The notes beneath the pieces are model-generated. The model saw only the letters and a list, made by a program, of their open reading frames with translations. It did no database searches and was not told the origin of the DNA. The position numbers were made by a program, and so were the translations under genes. A stretch of DNA of 16,717 bases from Thiobacillus sp. (GTDB taxonomy: Bacteria > Pseudomonadota > Gammaproteobacteria > Burkholderiales > Thiobacillaceae): positions 1 through 16,717 of the forward strand of contig JAABQU010000242.1 of assembly GCA_011391285.1 (NCBI GenBank), given 5' to 3'. This document shows positions 9,054-16,717 of the stretch, one piece after another (the stretch's first letter is position 1; each line of letters opens with the position of its first letter).

Positions 9054-9565
9054 ACCAGCCGCCCCCCTTTAACGCGATAACCCGCGGTGGAATGCAACCC
9101 CAGCCGGCTGCCGTGCGCATGGGTGATGGCGCAGGCCAGCGCGTCGGCGGCATCGGCGGTGGGTGCGACGGGAAGCGCCAGCAGGCGTTTGACCATTTCC
9201 TGTACCTGTTCCTTGGCGGCCTTGCCGTGGCCGACGACCGCCTGCTTGATTTGAAGTGCAGTGTATTCCGCGACGAGCAATTCATTGGACACCGCCGCAC
9301 AAATCGCGGCGCCGCGCGCCTGCCCGAGCAGCAGCGTGGATTGCGGGTTGACGTTGACGAAGACGATTTCCACCGAACAGGTATCGGGCTGATAAGTGGC
9401 AATCACCTCGTTCAGCCCGGCGAACAGCACGCCGAGTCTTTTCGGCAATTCGCCCTCTCCACTCTTGATCACGCCGCTGGCGACATAGGCCAGCTTCTGG
9501 CCCACCTGCTCGATCACGCCGAAGCCGGTAAGGCGCAGGCCGGGATCAATGCCAAGGATGCGCAC
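9050..9565 (-). CDS. ruvC: Crossover junction endodeoxyribonuclease RuvC
   Basis: Dimeric endonuclease that resolves Holliday junctions by symmetric nicking. It has 171 residues, against 173 in E. coli. The four metal-binding catalytic carboxylates sit at the same numbers as in E. coli: Asp7 (GIDPGL), Glu66 (VEIVF), Asp138 and Asp141 ([11 protein letters not shown]). Phe69, which stacks on the junction bases, is also present. The start is GTG at 9565, 8 nt after the yebC stop, with no clear Shine-Dalgarno. It is supported because RILGIDPGL is the standard N-terminus and no other start exists nearby. The stop overlaps the prenyltransferase ATG. Confidence 0.97.
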   Translation of the reverse strand: MRILGIDPGLRLTGFGVIEQVGQKLAYVASGVIKSGEGELPKRLGVLFAGLNEVIATYQPDTCSVEIVFVNVNPQSTLLLGQARGAAICAAVSNELLVAEYTALQIKQAVVGHGKAAKEQVQEMVKRLLALPVAPTADAADALACAITHAHGSRLGLHSTAGYRVKGGRLV

Positions 9566-9573
9566 AGGCGTGA

Positions 9574-10305
9574 TCAGTCCGGCAGCACGGCGTTGGTATA
9601 GACCTCCTGCACGTCGTCGAGACTTTCGAGCGCGTCCAGGATCTTCTGCATTTTCACCGCATCGTCGCCGGCCAGTTCGGTTTCGGCTTCGGGGCGCATG
9701 GTGATCTCGGCGACCACGGGCTTGAACCCGGCTTTCTCCAGCGCCTCCTTCACCGCCTCGAAGGCCTTGGGATCGGGCGAGGTCAGCACCTCGATCGATC
9801 CATCCTCGTTGGGAATGATGTCCTCGGCACCGGCATCGAGCGCGGCTTCCATCACCGATTCTTCGCTGGCGCCCGGTTCCAGGATGATCTGGCCGCAGTG
9901 CTTGAACTGGAACGCGACGCAGCCGTCTGTGCCCATGTTGCCGCCGTGCTTGACGAAGGCGTGGCGCACGTCGGCGACGGTGCGGACCTTGTTGTCGGTG
10001 AGGCAGTCCACCATCACCGCGACGCCGCCGATACCGTAGCCTTCGTAGCGCGCTTCCTCATAGTTCACGCCTTCGAGCTGGCCGGTGCCGCGCTTGATCG
10101 CACTCTCGATGTTGTCCTTCGGCAACGACTCGGCCTTGCCCTTCTCGATCGCCAGCCGCAGGCGCGGGTTCATCGCGGGGTCGCCACCGCCCATTTTGGC
10201 GGCCACGGTGATTTCCTTGATAAGCTTGGTGAATATCTTGCCGCGCTTGGCGTCCTGGCGCCCCTTGCGGTGCTGGATGTTGGCCCACTTCGAATGTCCT
10301 GCCAT
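9574..10305 (-). CDS. yebC: YebC/TACO1-family translational or transcriptional regulator
   Basis: It has 243 residues, against about 246 for E. coli YebC. The N-terminus [20 protein letters not shown] is the family signature. Further conserved segments are [20 protein letters not shown], then [19 protein letters not shown] and [12 protein letters not shown]. Older literature calls the family DNA-binding regulators. Mitochondrial TACO1 and recent work on bacterial YebC point to relief of ribosome stalling on proline-rich sequences. The frame extends 63 codons upstream, antisense to the kinase gene, but the ATG at 10305 matches the family start and has a GGA about 8 nt before it. It is the first gene of the minus-strand run and is divergent from the kinase gene with only 41 nt between start codons. 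Confidence 0.96.
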   Translation of the reverse strand: MAGHSKWANIQHRKGRQDAKRGKIFTKLIKEITVAAKMGGGDPAMNPRLRLAIEKGKAESLPKDNIESAIKRGTGQLEGVNYEEARYEGYGIGGVAVMVDCLTDNKVRTVADVRHAFVKHGGNMGTDGCVAFQFKHCGQIILEPGASEESVMEAALDAGAEDIIPNEDGSIEVLTSPDPKAFEAVKEALEKAGFKPVVAEITMRPEAETELAGDDAVKMQKILDALESLDDVQEVYTNAVLPD

Positions 10306-10332
10306 GTTGATTCCAACGCAAATTGAATAGCC

Positions 10333-10336
10333 GGAG
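10333..10336 (+). promoter_or_regulatory. Shine-Dalgarno supporting the GTG start of mak
   Basis: GGAG lies 10 nt before the GTG at 10347. This favours GTG over the in-frame TTG at 10323, which has no comparable site. The spacing is slightly long. On the other strand the site sits next to a possible yebC -10 element. Confidence 0.5.
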
Positions 10337-10342
10337 ATTTTA
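10337..10342 (-). promoter_or_regulatory. Candidate -10 element for yebC operon
   Basis: The minus strand reads TAAAAT (5 of 6 to TATAAT) about 32 nt upstream of the yebC ATG, in the only gap before the 13-gene run. The matching -35 position (around 10360-10365) reads AACGTA, a poor fit. A promoter here would overlap the start of the divergent kinase gene. I see no LexA-type CTGT-N8-ACAG box here. Confidence 0.25.
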
Positions 10343-10346
10343 CACC

Positions 10347-11339
10347 GTGGCACCCACACTACGTTTCGGCATCGACCTTGGCGGCACCAAAATAGAACTC
10401 GTTGCATTCGACAGCGCCGGCCAGGAAATGCTGCGCCGCCGCGTGCCGACCCCGCAGGACGACTACCTTGCCACCGTCGCCGCGGTCGCCGCACTGGTGC
10501 ACCAGGCTGAAGTCGAACTCGGGCAGTCCGGCAGCATCGGCGTCGGCACCCCCGGCGCCATCTCGCCTGCCAGCGGCCTGATGAAGAACTGCAACTCCAC
10601 CTGCCTCAACGGACGTCCGCTGCAGGAAGATCTCGAACGCGCACTCAACCGCGAGGTGCGGCTTGCCAACGACGCCGACTGCTTTGCGCTGTCGGAGGCT
10701 GTCGACGGCGCAGCCGCCGGGGCCGACAACGTGTTCGGCGTGATTCTCGGCACCGGCGTCGGCGGTGGCGTGGTGGTACGCGGCCACCTGCTCCGGGGCG
10801 CCAACGCCATCGCCGGCGAATGGGGCCACTCGCCCCTGCCCTATTTCCAGTTCGCCCACGCCCAGGCCGACCGCAACGGCACCGGCCAGCACCCGGCCAC
10901 CGGCGACGCCATCCTGCATCCCTGGCCGAGCCCGCGCGAGTTCGACGCCGCGCCCGCCTGCTATTGCGGCAAGAAGGGCTGCATCGAAACCTGGCTGTCG
11001 GGACCCGCGCTCGCTGCCGACCACGTGCGTTACGGTGGAGAAGAGCTGCCCGCGCACGAGATCGTGCAACTGGCGAACGCGGGCTACGGCCCGTGCAGCG
11101 CGACGCTCGCACGCTACGAGGAGCGTTTGGCGCGCGGGCTCGCAGGCGTCATCAACCTGATCGACCCCGATGTCATCGTGCTGGGTGGCGGGCTCTCCAA
11201 CATCGCCCGCCTGTACGACACCGTGCCGCGCCTATGGCCGCGCTACGTGTTTTCCGACCGCGTCGACACCCGACTGGTGCCACCGAGGCACGGCGACTCG
11301 AGCGGCGTGCGCGGCGCGGCCTGGCTGTGGAACGACTGA
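10347..11339 (+). CDS. mak: ROK-family sugar kinase, Mak-type fructokinase
   Basis: Predicted cytoplasmic kinase that phosphorylates fructose (possibly other hexoses) with ATP. From the GTG at 10347 it has 330 residues. The ATP-binding DLGGTK motif is at 10-15 and the catalytic aspartate is Asp109 (LANDAD). The ROK zinc site is His161 (EWGH) with Cys205, Cys207 and Cys212 (CYCGKKGC). [15 protein letters not shown] covers 271-285. [20 protein letters not shown] and the C-terminal [14 protein letters not shown] closely resemble E. coli Mak as I remember it, so I prefer Mak to NagK or glucokinase. About 43 residues separate His161 from the first zinc Cys, against about 18 in E. coli Mak, an insertion of roughly 25 residues. 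An in-frame TTG at 10323 would add 8 residues but lacks a ribosome site. The gene is divergent from yebC and convergent with ndh (18-nt gap). Confidence 0.82.
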   Translation: MAPTLRFGIDLGGTKIELVAFDSAGQEMLRRRVPTPQDDYLATVAAVAALVHQAEVELGQSGSIGVGTPGAISPASGLMKNCNSTCLNGRPLQEDLERALNREVRLANDADCFALSEAVDGAAAGADNVFGVILGTGVGGGVVVRGHLLRGANAIAGEWGHSPLPYFQFAHAQADRNGTGQHPATGDAILHPWPSPREFDAAPACYCGKKGCIETWLSGPALAADHVRYGGEELPAHEIVQLANAGYGPCSATLARYEERLARGLAGVINLIDPDVIVLGGGLSNIARLYDTVPRLWPRYVFSDRVDTRLVPPRHGDSSGVRGAAWLWND

Positions 11340-11357
11340 TCGCGCCTCAACAACCCA

Positions 11358-12677
11358 TCAATGCAGCTTGATCCGTGCCCGCGTCGGCGTGCTGATGAAG
11401 TGAGCGTAGGTGGTGAGCGAGGTTTTGATCCAGCCGTGCAACGCGATCTCGTGCATCTTGTGCAGCGACCAGTACACCAGCCGCGCCAGCGTGCCCTCGA
11501 TCATGATGCTGCCGCCGGTGAGGGTGCCCATCAGGTTGCCGACGGGGGTGAAGCGTCCGAGCGCGACCAGCGAACCGTAATCGCGGTAGACATACGCGGG
11601 CAACGGCTTGCCGCGCAGGCGGCGACACACCGTCTTCACCAGCATGCTGGCCTGCTGGTGCGCGGCCTGCGCGCGCGGCGGCACGAAGCCGCCGTCCGGC
11701 ATGGGGCAGGCGGCGCAGTCGCCGAAGGCCAGGATGTTGTCGTCGCGCGTGGTCTGCAGCGTGGGGCGCACCACCAGCTGGTTAATGCGATTGGTCTCCA
11801 GCCCGTCGATGTCCTTCAGGAAATCCGGGGCCTTGATGCCTGCCGACCACACCATCATGCTCGCCGGAACGAATTTGCCATCGGCGGTCAGCATGCCGTC
11901 GCGCCGCACCTCGACGATGCGCTCGCCGGTATGCATTTCGACCCCCAGCTCGGCCAAGCGCTCGGCCGCGGCGGCTGACAGGCGCGGCGGCAAGCCCGGC
12001 AGGATGCGGTCGGAGGCCTCGACGATCAGCAGCTTCAGACTCTTGTCGGGCTCGATGTTGTCCATGCCGTAGGACGACAGTTCACGCGTGGTGTCGTGCA
12101 GTTCGGCCGCAAGCTCGACGCCGGTGGCGCCGGCACCGACGATGCCGACAGTGAGCTGGCCGGGCGCGACCGCTTCAGTCTGGGTGTTGGCGCGCAGGCA
12201 GGCGTTGATGTGGCGGCGATGGAATTCGCGCGCCTGCTCAGGGGTGTCGAGCATGATGCAGTGCTCCTTCACGCCCGGCACACCGAAGTCGTTGCCGACC
12301 GAGCCGACCGCGATGATCAGCGTGTCGTAATGAAAGCTGCGGCGCGGGATGATCTCCACGCCCGCCTCGTCCAGCGTCGGCGCGACGCTGACTTCCTGGC
12401 GCGCGCGATCAAGGCCGTCCATGCGCCCCAGACGGAAGGTGAAACCGTGCCAGTGCCCCTGCGCCAGGTATTCCAGACGTTCGGCGTAGGAATCGAGACT
12501 GCCCGCGGCGACCTCGTACAACAGCGGCTTCCACAGATGCGAGGGCGAGGCGTCGATCAGCGTGATCTTCGCGCGCTTCTTCTTGCCCAGCTTGTCGCCC
12601 AGCCGGGTGGCCAGTTCCAGCCCGCCCGCCCCGCCGCCGACGATGACGATTTCATGCACCTGCTGTCCGCCTGACAC
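11358..12677 (-). CDS. ndh: Type II NADH:quinone oxidoreductase (NDH-2)
   Basis: Single-subunit, non-proton-pumping respiratory enzyme that passes electrons from NADH through FAD to quinone at the cytoplasmic face of the inner membrane. It has 439 residues. The FAD-binding motif GGGAGG (14-19) has Asp42 at the end of the second strand. The NADH-binding motif is GAGATG (181-186), with Glu220 closing its second strand (LLIVEASDRIL). This acidic residue favours NADH over NADPH. The FAD-contact motif FGDCA is at 318-322 and the quinone-site segment AQAAHQQ at 336-342. The C-terminal hydrophobic and basic segment (about 390-439) would anchor it to the membrane. The start is GTG at 12677, set by an AGGA 7 nt upstream. 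A second in-frame GTG at codon 7 is less well placed. It is convergent with mak and divergent from the HerA-like gene. Confidence 0.93.
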   Translation of the reverse strand: MSGGQQVHEIVIVGGGAGGLELATRLGDKLGKKKRAKITLIDASPSHLWKPLLYEVAAGSLDSYAERLEYLAQGHWHGFTFRLGRMDGLDRARQEVSVAPTLDEAGVEIIPRRSFHYDTLIIAVGSVGNDFGVPGVKEHCIMLDTPEQAREFHRRHINACLRANTQTEAVAPGQLTVGIVGAGATGVELAAELHDTTRELSSYGMDNIEPDKSLKLLIVEASDRILPGLPPRLSAAAAERLAELGVEMHTGERIVEVRRDGMLTADGKFVPASMMVWSAGIKAPDFLKDIDGLETNRINQLVVRPTLQTTRDDNILAFGDCAACPMPDGGFVPPRAQAAHQQASMLVKTVCRRLRGKPLPAYVYRDYGSLVALGRFTPVGNLMGTLTGGSIMIEGTLARLVYWSLHKMHEIALHGWIKTSLTTYAHFISTPTRARIKLH

Positions 12678-12684
12678 AACGATT

Positions 12685-12688
12685 TCCT
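12685..12688 (-). promoter_or_regulatory. Shine-Dalgarno deciding the GTG start of ndh
   Basis: The minus strand reads AAGGAA, with AGGA 7 nt before the GTG at 12677. This favours that GTG over the in-frame GTG six codons later. Confidence 0.65.
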
Positions 12689-12772
12689 TGATGATCCTGA
12701 TGCCGCGATGATACCCGGAACATTAGACAATACTTCTATTCCTTGATCAGCCCGTGGCAAGGCTGAACTCGC

Positions 12773-12778
12773 TAGAAT
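12773..12778 (+). promoter_or_regulatory. Candidate -10 for the HerA-like gene in the 128-bp divergent gap
   Basis: The gap 12678-12805 must hold promoters for both ndh and the HerA-like gene. On the plus strand TAGAAT (5 of 6) lies 27 nt before the ATG, but no good -35 is found 16-18 nt upstream; TTGATC at 12743-12748 is 24 nt away. For ndh, TTGCCA with a 16-nt spacer to TAGAAG on the minus strand is a weak candidate. No operator or riboswitch is recognised. Confidence 0.25.
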
Positions 12779-12805
12779 CGCTGCATCGCACAAACAGGAA
12801 CCGTC

Positions 12806-14320
12806 ATGACCGAACCCCTGCTGATCGCCCGCAACGCCGCCACCGATCTCGTCCTGCTGCCGCAAATGGCCAACCGTCATGGCCTTATTACCGGCGCCAC
12901 CGGAACCGGCAAGACCGTCACCCTGCAAACGCTGGCCGAGCACTTTTCCAGCATCGGCGTGCCCTGCTTCATGTCGGACGTGAAGGGCGACCTGTCGGGC
13001 ATTTCCCAGCCGGGCGGCGGCAATGCCAAGGTGGCCGAGCGGGTCGACATGCTCAAGCTCGAGGGCTTCGAGCATCGCGGCTATCCGGTCACCTTGTGGG
13101 ATCCGTTCGGCAGCAGCGGCCACCCGGTGCGCGCCACCATTTCCGACATGGGGCCGCTGCTGCTCTCGCGCATGCTGGACCTGAACGAAACCCAGAGCGG
13201 CGTGCTCAACCTGGTATTCAAGGTGGCCGACGACAACGGCCTGCTGCTGCTCGATTTGAAAGACCTGCGCACCATGCTCGCCTTCGTCGGCGAGAACGCC
13301 AAGCAGTTCACCACCGAGTACGGCAACGTCTCATCCGCTTCCATCGGCGCCATCCAGCGTGGCCTCCTGTCGCTGGAGTCGCAGGGCGGCGAACAGATCT
13401 TCGGCGAACCGATGCTCAACATCGACGACCTGATCCAGACCGATGGTGGACTGGGTGTCATCAACATCCTGTCGGCCGACAAGCTGATGCAGTCGCCGAA
13501 AATGTACGCCACCCTGCTGTTGTGGCTGCTGGCCGAACTGTTCGAAAACCTGCCGGAAGCCGGCGACCTCGACAAGCCCAAGCTGGTGTTCTTCTTCGAC
13601 GAGGCACACCTGCTGTTTTCCGATGCGCCGGATGCGCTGGTGGAAAAAATCGAACAGGTGGTGCGGCTGATCCGCTCCAAAGGCGTCGGCGTGTACTTCG
13701 TCACCCAGAACCCGGCCGACGTCCCGGACAAGGTTCTGTCGCAACTCGGCAACCGGGTGCAGCATGCGCTGCGCGCCTTTTCGCCGCGCGACCAGAAAGC
13801 CGTCAAGGCGGCGGCCGAGACCATGCGCGACAACCCGAACCTGGATGAAGCCAGCGTCATCACCGAACTCGGCGTGGGCGAGGCGCTGGTGTCCTTTCTG
13901 GACGCCAAGGGCCGCCCCAGCGTGGTCGAGCGTGCCTACATCGTGCCGCCACAGGGGCAGATCGGCCCCATCACCGACGCGCAGCGCGGGCGACTGATGC
14001 AGGCCTCGCTGGTCGCCGGCGTCTACGACAAGACCATCGACCGCGAGTCCGCCCACGAAGTCCTCAAGGCGCGCGCCGAGCAGGCGGCGCAAGCAGCCAC
14101 CGCAGAAGCCGAAGCGAAGCAGCAGGCCAAGGCCGCAGCGCAGCCCAGGGCGGGCGGAAGCGGAGCCGGCGGCGTGCTGGGGGACATTCTCGGCGGCGTC
14201 GGCCGTCGCGAAGGCGCGGTCGAGGCGCTGGCGAAATCGGCCGCCCGCTCCATGGGCAGCCAGGTCGGCCGCGCCATCATGCGCGGGGTGCTGGGCAGCA
14301 TTTTCGGCGGCAAGCGCTGA
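12806..14320 (+). CDS. HerA-like ATPase/helicase, YjgR/DUF853 family
   Basis: P-loop ATPase of the HerA/FtsK superfamily. The E. coli homologue is YjgR, whose cellular role is not established. It has 504 residues. Walker A is GATGTGKT (30-37) and Walker [12 protein letters not shown] (260-270, Asp265-Glu266). The downstream sensor is [17 protein letters not shown] (294-310). [14 protein letters not shown] (316-329) may carry the arginine finger. The C-terminal tail after about 425 is an Ala/Glu/Lys-rich helix ([20 protein letters not shown]) followed by a Gly-rich amphipathic region ending GSIFGGKR, as in family members. An AGGA 6 nt before the ATG fixes the start. The gene stands alone between divergent ndh and convergent trpC. 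No NurA-type nuclease is next to it, so a HerA-NurA end-resection role is not supported. Confidence 0.9.
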   Translation: MTEPLLIARNAATDLVLLPQMANRHGLITGATGTGKTVTLQTLAEHFSSIGVPCFMSDVKGDLSGISQPGGGNAKVAERVDMLKLEGFEHRGYPVTLWDPFGSSGHPVRATISDMGPLLLSRMLDLNETQSGVLNLVFKVADDNGLLLLDLKDLRTMLAFVGENAKQFTTEYGNVSSASIGAIQRGLLSLESQGGEQIFGEPMLNIDDLIQTDGGLGVINILSADKLMQSPKMYATLLLWLLAELFENLPEAGDLDKPKLVFFFDEAHLLFSDAPDALVEKIEQVVRLIRSKGVGVYFVTQNPADVPDKVLSQLGNRVQHALRAFSPRDQKAVKAAAETMRDNPNLDEASVITELGVGEALVSFLDAKGRPSVVERAYIVPPQGQIGPITDAQRGRLMQASLVAGVYDKTIDRESAHEVLKARAEQAAQAATAEAEAKQQAKAAAQPRAGGSGAGGVLGDILGGVGRREGAVEALAKSAARSMGSQVGRAIMRGVLGSIFGGKR

Positions 14321-14329
14321 CGCATGAAC

Positions 14330-14361
14330 TGCACGTTACAGATCGGGTGTTGTAACCTGCA
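14330..14361. terminator. Hairpin between convergent genes, possible bidirectional terminator
   Basis: TGCACGTTACA (14330-14340) and TGTAACCTGCA (14351-14361) pair over 11 bp with one C-C mismatch around a 10-nt loop. It occupies most of the 54-bp gap between the stops of the HerA-like gene and trpC, where a shared terminator is expected. It lacks a GC-rich base and an immediate T-run; the only short T-run is GTTTT at 14372-14376 on the plus strand. It might instead be a protein-binding inverted repeat. Confidence 0.45.
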
Positions 14362-14374
14362 AATTGAAACCGTT

Positions 14375-15163
14375 TTAAGCGAACAGCCGCGCCAGCTCGG
14401 CACCCGGATCGGCGGCCCGCATGAAGGCTTCGCCCACCAGAAAACCATTGACCTGATGGCTGCGCATCTTCGCGACGTCGGCCGGGCCGAGGATGCCCGA
14501 TTCGGTGATGACGATGCGGTCGCCGCCGATTTTCGGCAACAAGGCCAGCGTGGTGTCGAGGCTGACCTCAAAGGTGCGCAGGTTGCGGTTGTTGATCCCC
14601 TGCAGCGGCGTCTTCAGTTGCAACGCGGCGTCGAGTTCTCCGCCGTCATGCGACTCCACCAGTACCGCCATGCCGAGCTCATGCGCCAGCGCTTCCAGCG
14701 CCTGCATCGCCGGCAACTCCAACGCGGCGACGATCAGCAGAATGCAGTCCGCTCCCATCGCACGCGCTTCGTAGACCTGATACGGGTCGATGATGAAATC
14801 CTTGCGCAGCACCGGCAGTGCACACGCGGCGCGCGCCGCTTGCAGATACTCGGCGCTGCCCTGGAAATAGTCGCGGTCGGTCAGCACCGACAGGCAGGCG
14901 GCGCCGCCCGCCTCATAGCTGGCGGCAATCTCGGCGGGCTTGAAGTCGGGCCGGATCACGCCTTTCGAGGGGCTGGCCTTCTTGATCTCGGCGATCACCG
15001 CAGGCTGGCCGGCGGCGATCTTGGCGCGCAACGCGCCGACGAAGTCGCGCGGCGCGGATGCCGCCCGCGCGCGCTGCCGCATCTCGGCGAGCGGCACGGC
15101 TGCGAGGCAGGCGGCGACCTCCTCACGCTTGGTGGCGAGGATCTTCTCCAGGATGTCGGACAC
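14375..15163 (-). CDS. trpC: Indole-3-glycerol phosphate synthase
   Basis: Cytoplasmic TIM-barrel enzyme that closes carboxyphenylamino-deoxyribulose phosphate to indole-3-glycerol phosphate in tryptophan synthesis. It has 262 residues and is a stand-alone IGPS without the TrpF domain found fused in E. coli. Catalytic residues are in place: Glu59 and Lys61 ([12 protein letters not shown]), Lys121 (LRKDF), Glu170 (LVESHD), Asn191 (GINNRNL) and Glu221 (ITESGI). The start is GTG at 15163, 2 nt after the trpD stop, with a strong GGAGG 7 nt upstream inside the end of trpD. It is the last gene of the visible trp cluster and converges on the HerA-like gene. Confidence 0.97.
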   Translation of the reverse strand: MSDILEKILATKREEVAACLAAVPLAEMRQRARAASAPRDFVGALRAKIAAGQPAVIAEIKKASPSKGVIRPDFKPAEIAASYEAGGAACLSVLTDRDYFQGSAEYLQAARAACALPVLRKDFIIDPYQVYEARAMGADCILLIVAALELPAMQALEALAHELGMAVLVESHDGGELDAALQLKTPLQGINNRNLRTFEVSLDTTLALLPKIGGDRIVITESGILGPADVAKMRSHQVNGFLVGEAFMRAADPGAELARLFA

Positions 15164-15165
15164 GC

Positions 15166-16197
15166 TCAGCCCTCCACGCTGCGGTTGGAGAACTCGACGA
15201 GCTGCGCGAGCTTCTCGCGCGCGGCGCCGCTATCGATGACGGCACGCGCCGTTGCGATGCCCTCGCCGAGCGTGTCGGCACGGTCGGCCACATAGATCGC
15301 GGCGCCGGCGTTGAACAGCACGATGTCGCGCGCCGGACCCGGCAGGCCGTCGAGTACGGCGAGCAGCATGTCCTTCGCCTGCGTCGCATCCCATACCTTG
15401 AGCGCATCGCTGTCGCAGGTATCGAGCCCGAACTCGCGCGGATGGATCGTGTATTCGGTGACCTCGCCGTCCTTCAGCTCGCCGATCAGTGTCTCGCCGG
15501 CGAGCGTGATCTCGTCCATGCCGTCGGAGCCATGCACCACCATCACGTGGCGGCTGCCGAGACGCGCGAGCACGCGCACCAGGATGCCCACCAGGTCGGG
15601 ATGGAACACGCCGAGCAACTGGTGCGGCGCGCCGGCCGGGTTGGTCAGCGGGCCGAGTATGTTGAAGATCGTGCGCACGCCGAGCTCCTTGCGAACCGGC
15701 GCGGCGTGCTTCATCGCGCCGTGGAATTTCGGTGCGAACATGAAACCGATGCCGATGGCGTCGATGCTCGCCGCCACCTGCTCGGGGGTGAGATCGAGCT
15801 TGACGCCCAGCGCCTCGAGCACGTCGGCGCTGCCGCTGGTCGACGACACCGAGCGCCCGCCGTGCTTGGCGACGCGCGCGCCGGCGGCGGCGGCGACGAA
15901 TGCCGCGGTGGTCGAAATGTTGAAGGTGTGCGCGGCGTCGCCGCCGGTGCCACAGGTGTCGACCAGGTTGGCGCTGTTCTGCGCCGGCACCTTTGCGACG
16001 AACTCGCGCATCACCTGCGCCGCCGCGGCGATCTCGCCGACGGTCTCCTTCTTGACCCTGAGCCCGGTGATGATCCCCGCGATCTGCACCTGGGTCAGTT
16101 CGCCGCTCATGATCTGGCGCATCAGCGACAGCATCTCGTCGTGGAAGATTTCGCGCTGCTCGACCAGCCGGGCGAGCGCCTGCTGCGGCGTGATCAT
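15166..16197 (-). CDS. trpD: Anthranilate phosphoribosyltransferase
   Basis: Transfers the phosphoribosyl group of PRPP to anthranilate, the second committed step of tryptophan synthesis. It has 343 residues. The PRPP-binding signature GTGGD is at 83-87 ([17 protein letters not shown]). [18 protein letters not shown] (111-128) supplies the Gly-rich and anthranilate-side residues, and the metal-binding acidic pair lies in GSDGMDEI. It is a stand-alone enzyme, not a TrpGD fusion. The ATG overlaps the trpG stop by 4 nt (ATGA), coupling it to the glutaminase subunit. The 3' end carries the trpC ribosome site. Confidence 0.97.
   Translation of the reverse strand: MITPQQALARLVEQREIFHDEMLSLMRQIMSGELTQVQIAGIITGLRVKKETVGEIAAAAQVMREFVAKVPAQNSANLVDTCGTGGDAAHTFNISTTAAFVAAAAGARVAKHGGRSVSSTSGSADVLEALGVKLDLTPEQVAASIDAIGIGFMFAPKFHGAMKHAAPVRKELGVRTIFNILGPLTNPAGAPHQLLGVFHPDLVGILVRVLARLGSRHVMVVHGSDGMDEITLAGETLIGELKDGEVTEYTIHPREFGLDTCDSDALKVWDATQAKDMLLAVLDGLPGPARDIVLFNAGAAIYVADRADTLGEGIATARAVIDSGAAREKLAQLVEFSNRSVEG
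15171..15175 (-). promoter_or_regulatory. Shine-Dalgarno deciding the GTG start of trpC
   Basis: GGAGG on the minus strand, 7 nt before the GTG at 15163, lies within the last codons of trpD. It is among the strongest ribosome sites in the window and fixes the non-ATG start. Confidence 0.75.
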
Positions 16198-16717
16198 CGC
16201 GTGCCTTTCAGGAAGTTCGCCAGCATCGCGTGGCCGTGTTCGGTGAGGATGGATTCGGGGTGGAACTGCACGCCCTCGACCATCAGCGTCTTGTGGCGCA
16301 CGCCCATGATTTCGCCGTCATCGGTCCACGCCGTGATTTCCAGGCAATCCGGCAGCGATTCGCGCTCGATCACCAGCGAGTGGTAGCGGGTGGCGCGGAA
16401 GGGATTGGGTAGCCCCCTGAACACGCCGGTGTCGAGGTGATGGATCATCGAGGTCTTGCCGTGCATCAGCTCCTTGGCGCGCACGATCTTGCCACCGAAG
16501 GCCTGGCCGATGCTCTGGTGGCCGAGGCAGACGCCAAGGATGGGCACCTTGCCGGCAAATTCCTTGATCAGCGGCACCGACACCCCGGCCTCGTTCGGGG
16601 TGCACGGGCCGGGCGAAACCACGATATGGTCGGGTTTCAGCGCGGCAATGCCGGCAAGGTCGATCTCGTCGTTGCGGATCACTTTGACGTCTTCGCCCAG
16701 CTCGCCGAAATATTGCA
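16194..16717 (-). CDS. trpG: Anthranilate synthase glutaminase subunit TrpG, 5' end missing
   Basis: Class I glutamine amidotransferase that supplies ammonia to TrpE; in some bacteria it also serves aminodeoxychorismate synthesis (PabA). The reading frame runs off the right edge. The first visible residues, [20 protein letters not shown], match the family about 16 residues in, so only the N-terminal start is lost. The oxyanion segment is [11 protein letters not shown]. The nucleophile is the Cys of [15 protein letters not shown] (codon 16529-16527). The other triad members are His (16262-16260) and Glu (16256-16254) in VQFHPESIL. The GTG at 16682 is internal and not the true start. The stop overlaps the trpD ATG. 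trpE is presumably upstream, outside the window. Confidence 0.95.
   Translation of the reverse strand, partial: QYFGELGEDVKVIRNDEIDLAGIAALKPDHIVVSPGPCTPNEAGVSVPLIKEFAGKVPILGVCLGHQSIGQAFGGKIVRAKELMHGKTSMIHHLDTGVFRGLPNPFRATRYHSLVIERESLPDCLEITAWTDDGEIMGVRHKTLMVEGVQFHPESILTEHGHAMLANFLKGTR

Noticed and set aside
10323..10346. TTG start for the Mak-like kinase
   Set aside because: The GTG at 10347 has a GGAG upstream and gives the usual short lead into DLGGTK; the TTG has no comparable site.
12754..13848. Second plus-strand frame overlapping the HerA-like gene
   Set aside because: Out-of-frame shadow, very Arg-rich, while the other frame carries full Walker motifs.
12806..14320. HerA-like gene as part of a HerA-NurA or phage-defence module
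   Set aside because: No nuclease, SIR2 or other effector lies next to it, and the whole protein matches the housekeeping YjgR/DUF853 type.
15058..16386. Long plus-strand open frame of 442 codons over trpD and trpG
   Set aside because: It is antisense to unmistakable trpD and trpG; its His/Arg/Ala-rich composition is typical of a GC-rich shadow frame.

Overview
This window is about 16.7 kb of GC-rich, gene-dense chromosome from a proteobacterium, most likely a betaproteobacterium. The reasons are the conserved yebC-ruvC-ruvA-ruvB-ybgC-tolQRAB-pal-cpoB order, a separate trpG-trpD-trpC cluster, a Gram-negative envelope system and the protein sequences themselves. A Thiobacillus or other Nitrosomonadales-like host is my guess; nothing here fixes the genus. 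I see no insertion sequences, prophage genes, CRISPR arrays, tRNAs or rRNAs. No gene-free stretch exceeds about 130 bases.

Positions 1-10305 (minus strand) hold one long, tightly packed run of thirteen genes. It begins with yebC (translation/regulatory factor) and continues with ruvC, a MenA-like UbiA-family prenyltransferase, ruvA, a membrane-anchored diguanylate cyclase with an AGDEF motif, ruvB, ybgC, tolQ, tolR, tolA, tolB, pal and cpoB, which is cut by the left edge. Many neighbours overlap by 4 nt or lie within 20 nt, so this is probably one or a few overlapping transcription units. It joins Holliday-junction processing (RuvABC) to the Tol-Pal machine, which stabilises the outer membrane and constricts it at division. 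The two unusual members, the prenyltransferase between ruvC and ruvA and the cyclase between ruvA and ruvB, split the normally contiguous ruvCAB block.

Positions 10347-14320 hold three genes in alternating directions: a Mak-type ROK sugar kinase (plus, divergent from yebC), a type II NADH dehydrogenase (minus, convergent with the kinase), and a YjgR/DUF853 HerA-like ATPase (plus, divergent from ndh across 128 bp). A hairpin lies in the 54-bp gap between this ATPase and trpC, which converge on it.

Positions 14375-16717 (minus strand) hold trpG (cut by the right edge), trpD and trpC, an overlapping tryptophan-synthesis operon running from chorismate to indole-3-glycerol phosphate.

Most of the window is core housekeeping DNA. 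I found no clearly new multi-gene system. The best leads are the two foreign-function genes embedded in ruvCAB, the variant cyclase motif, the repeat-built proline-rich stalk of TolA, a 25-residue insertion in the sugar kinase, and a few short palindromes.
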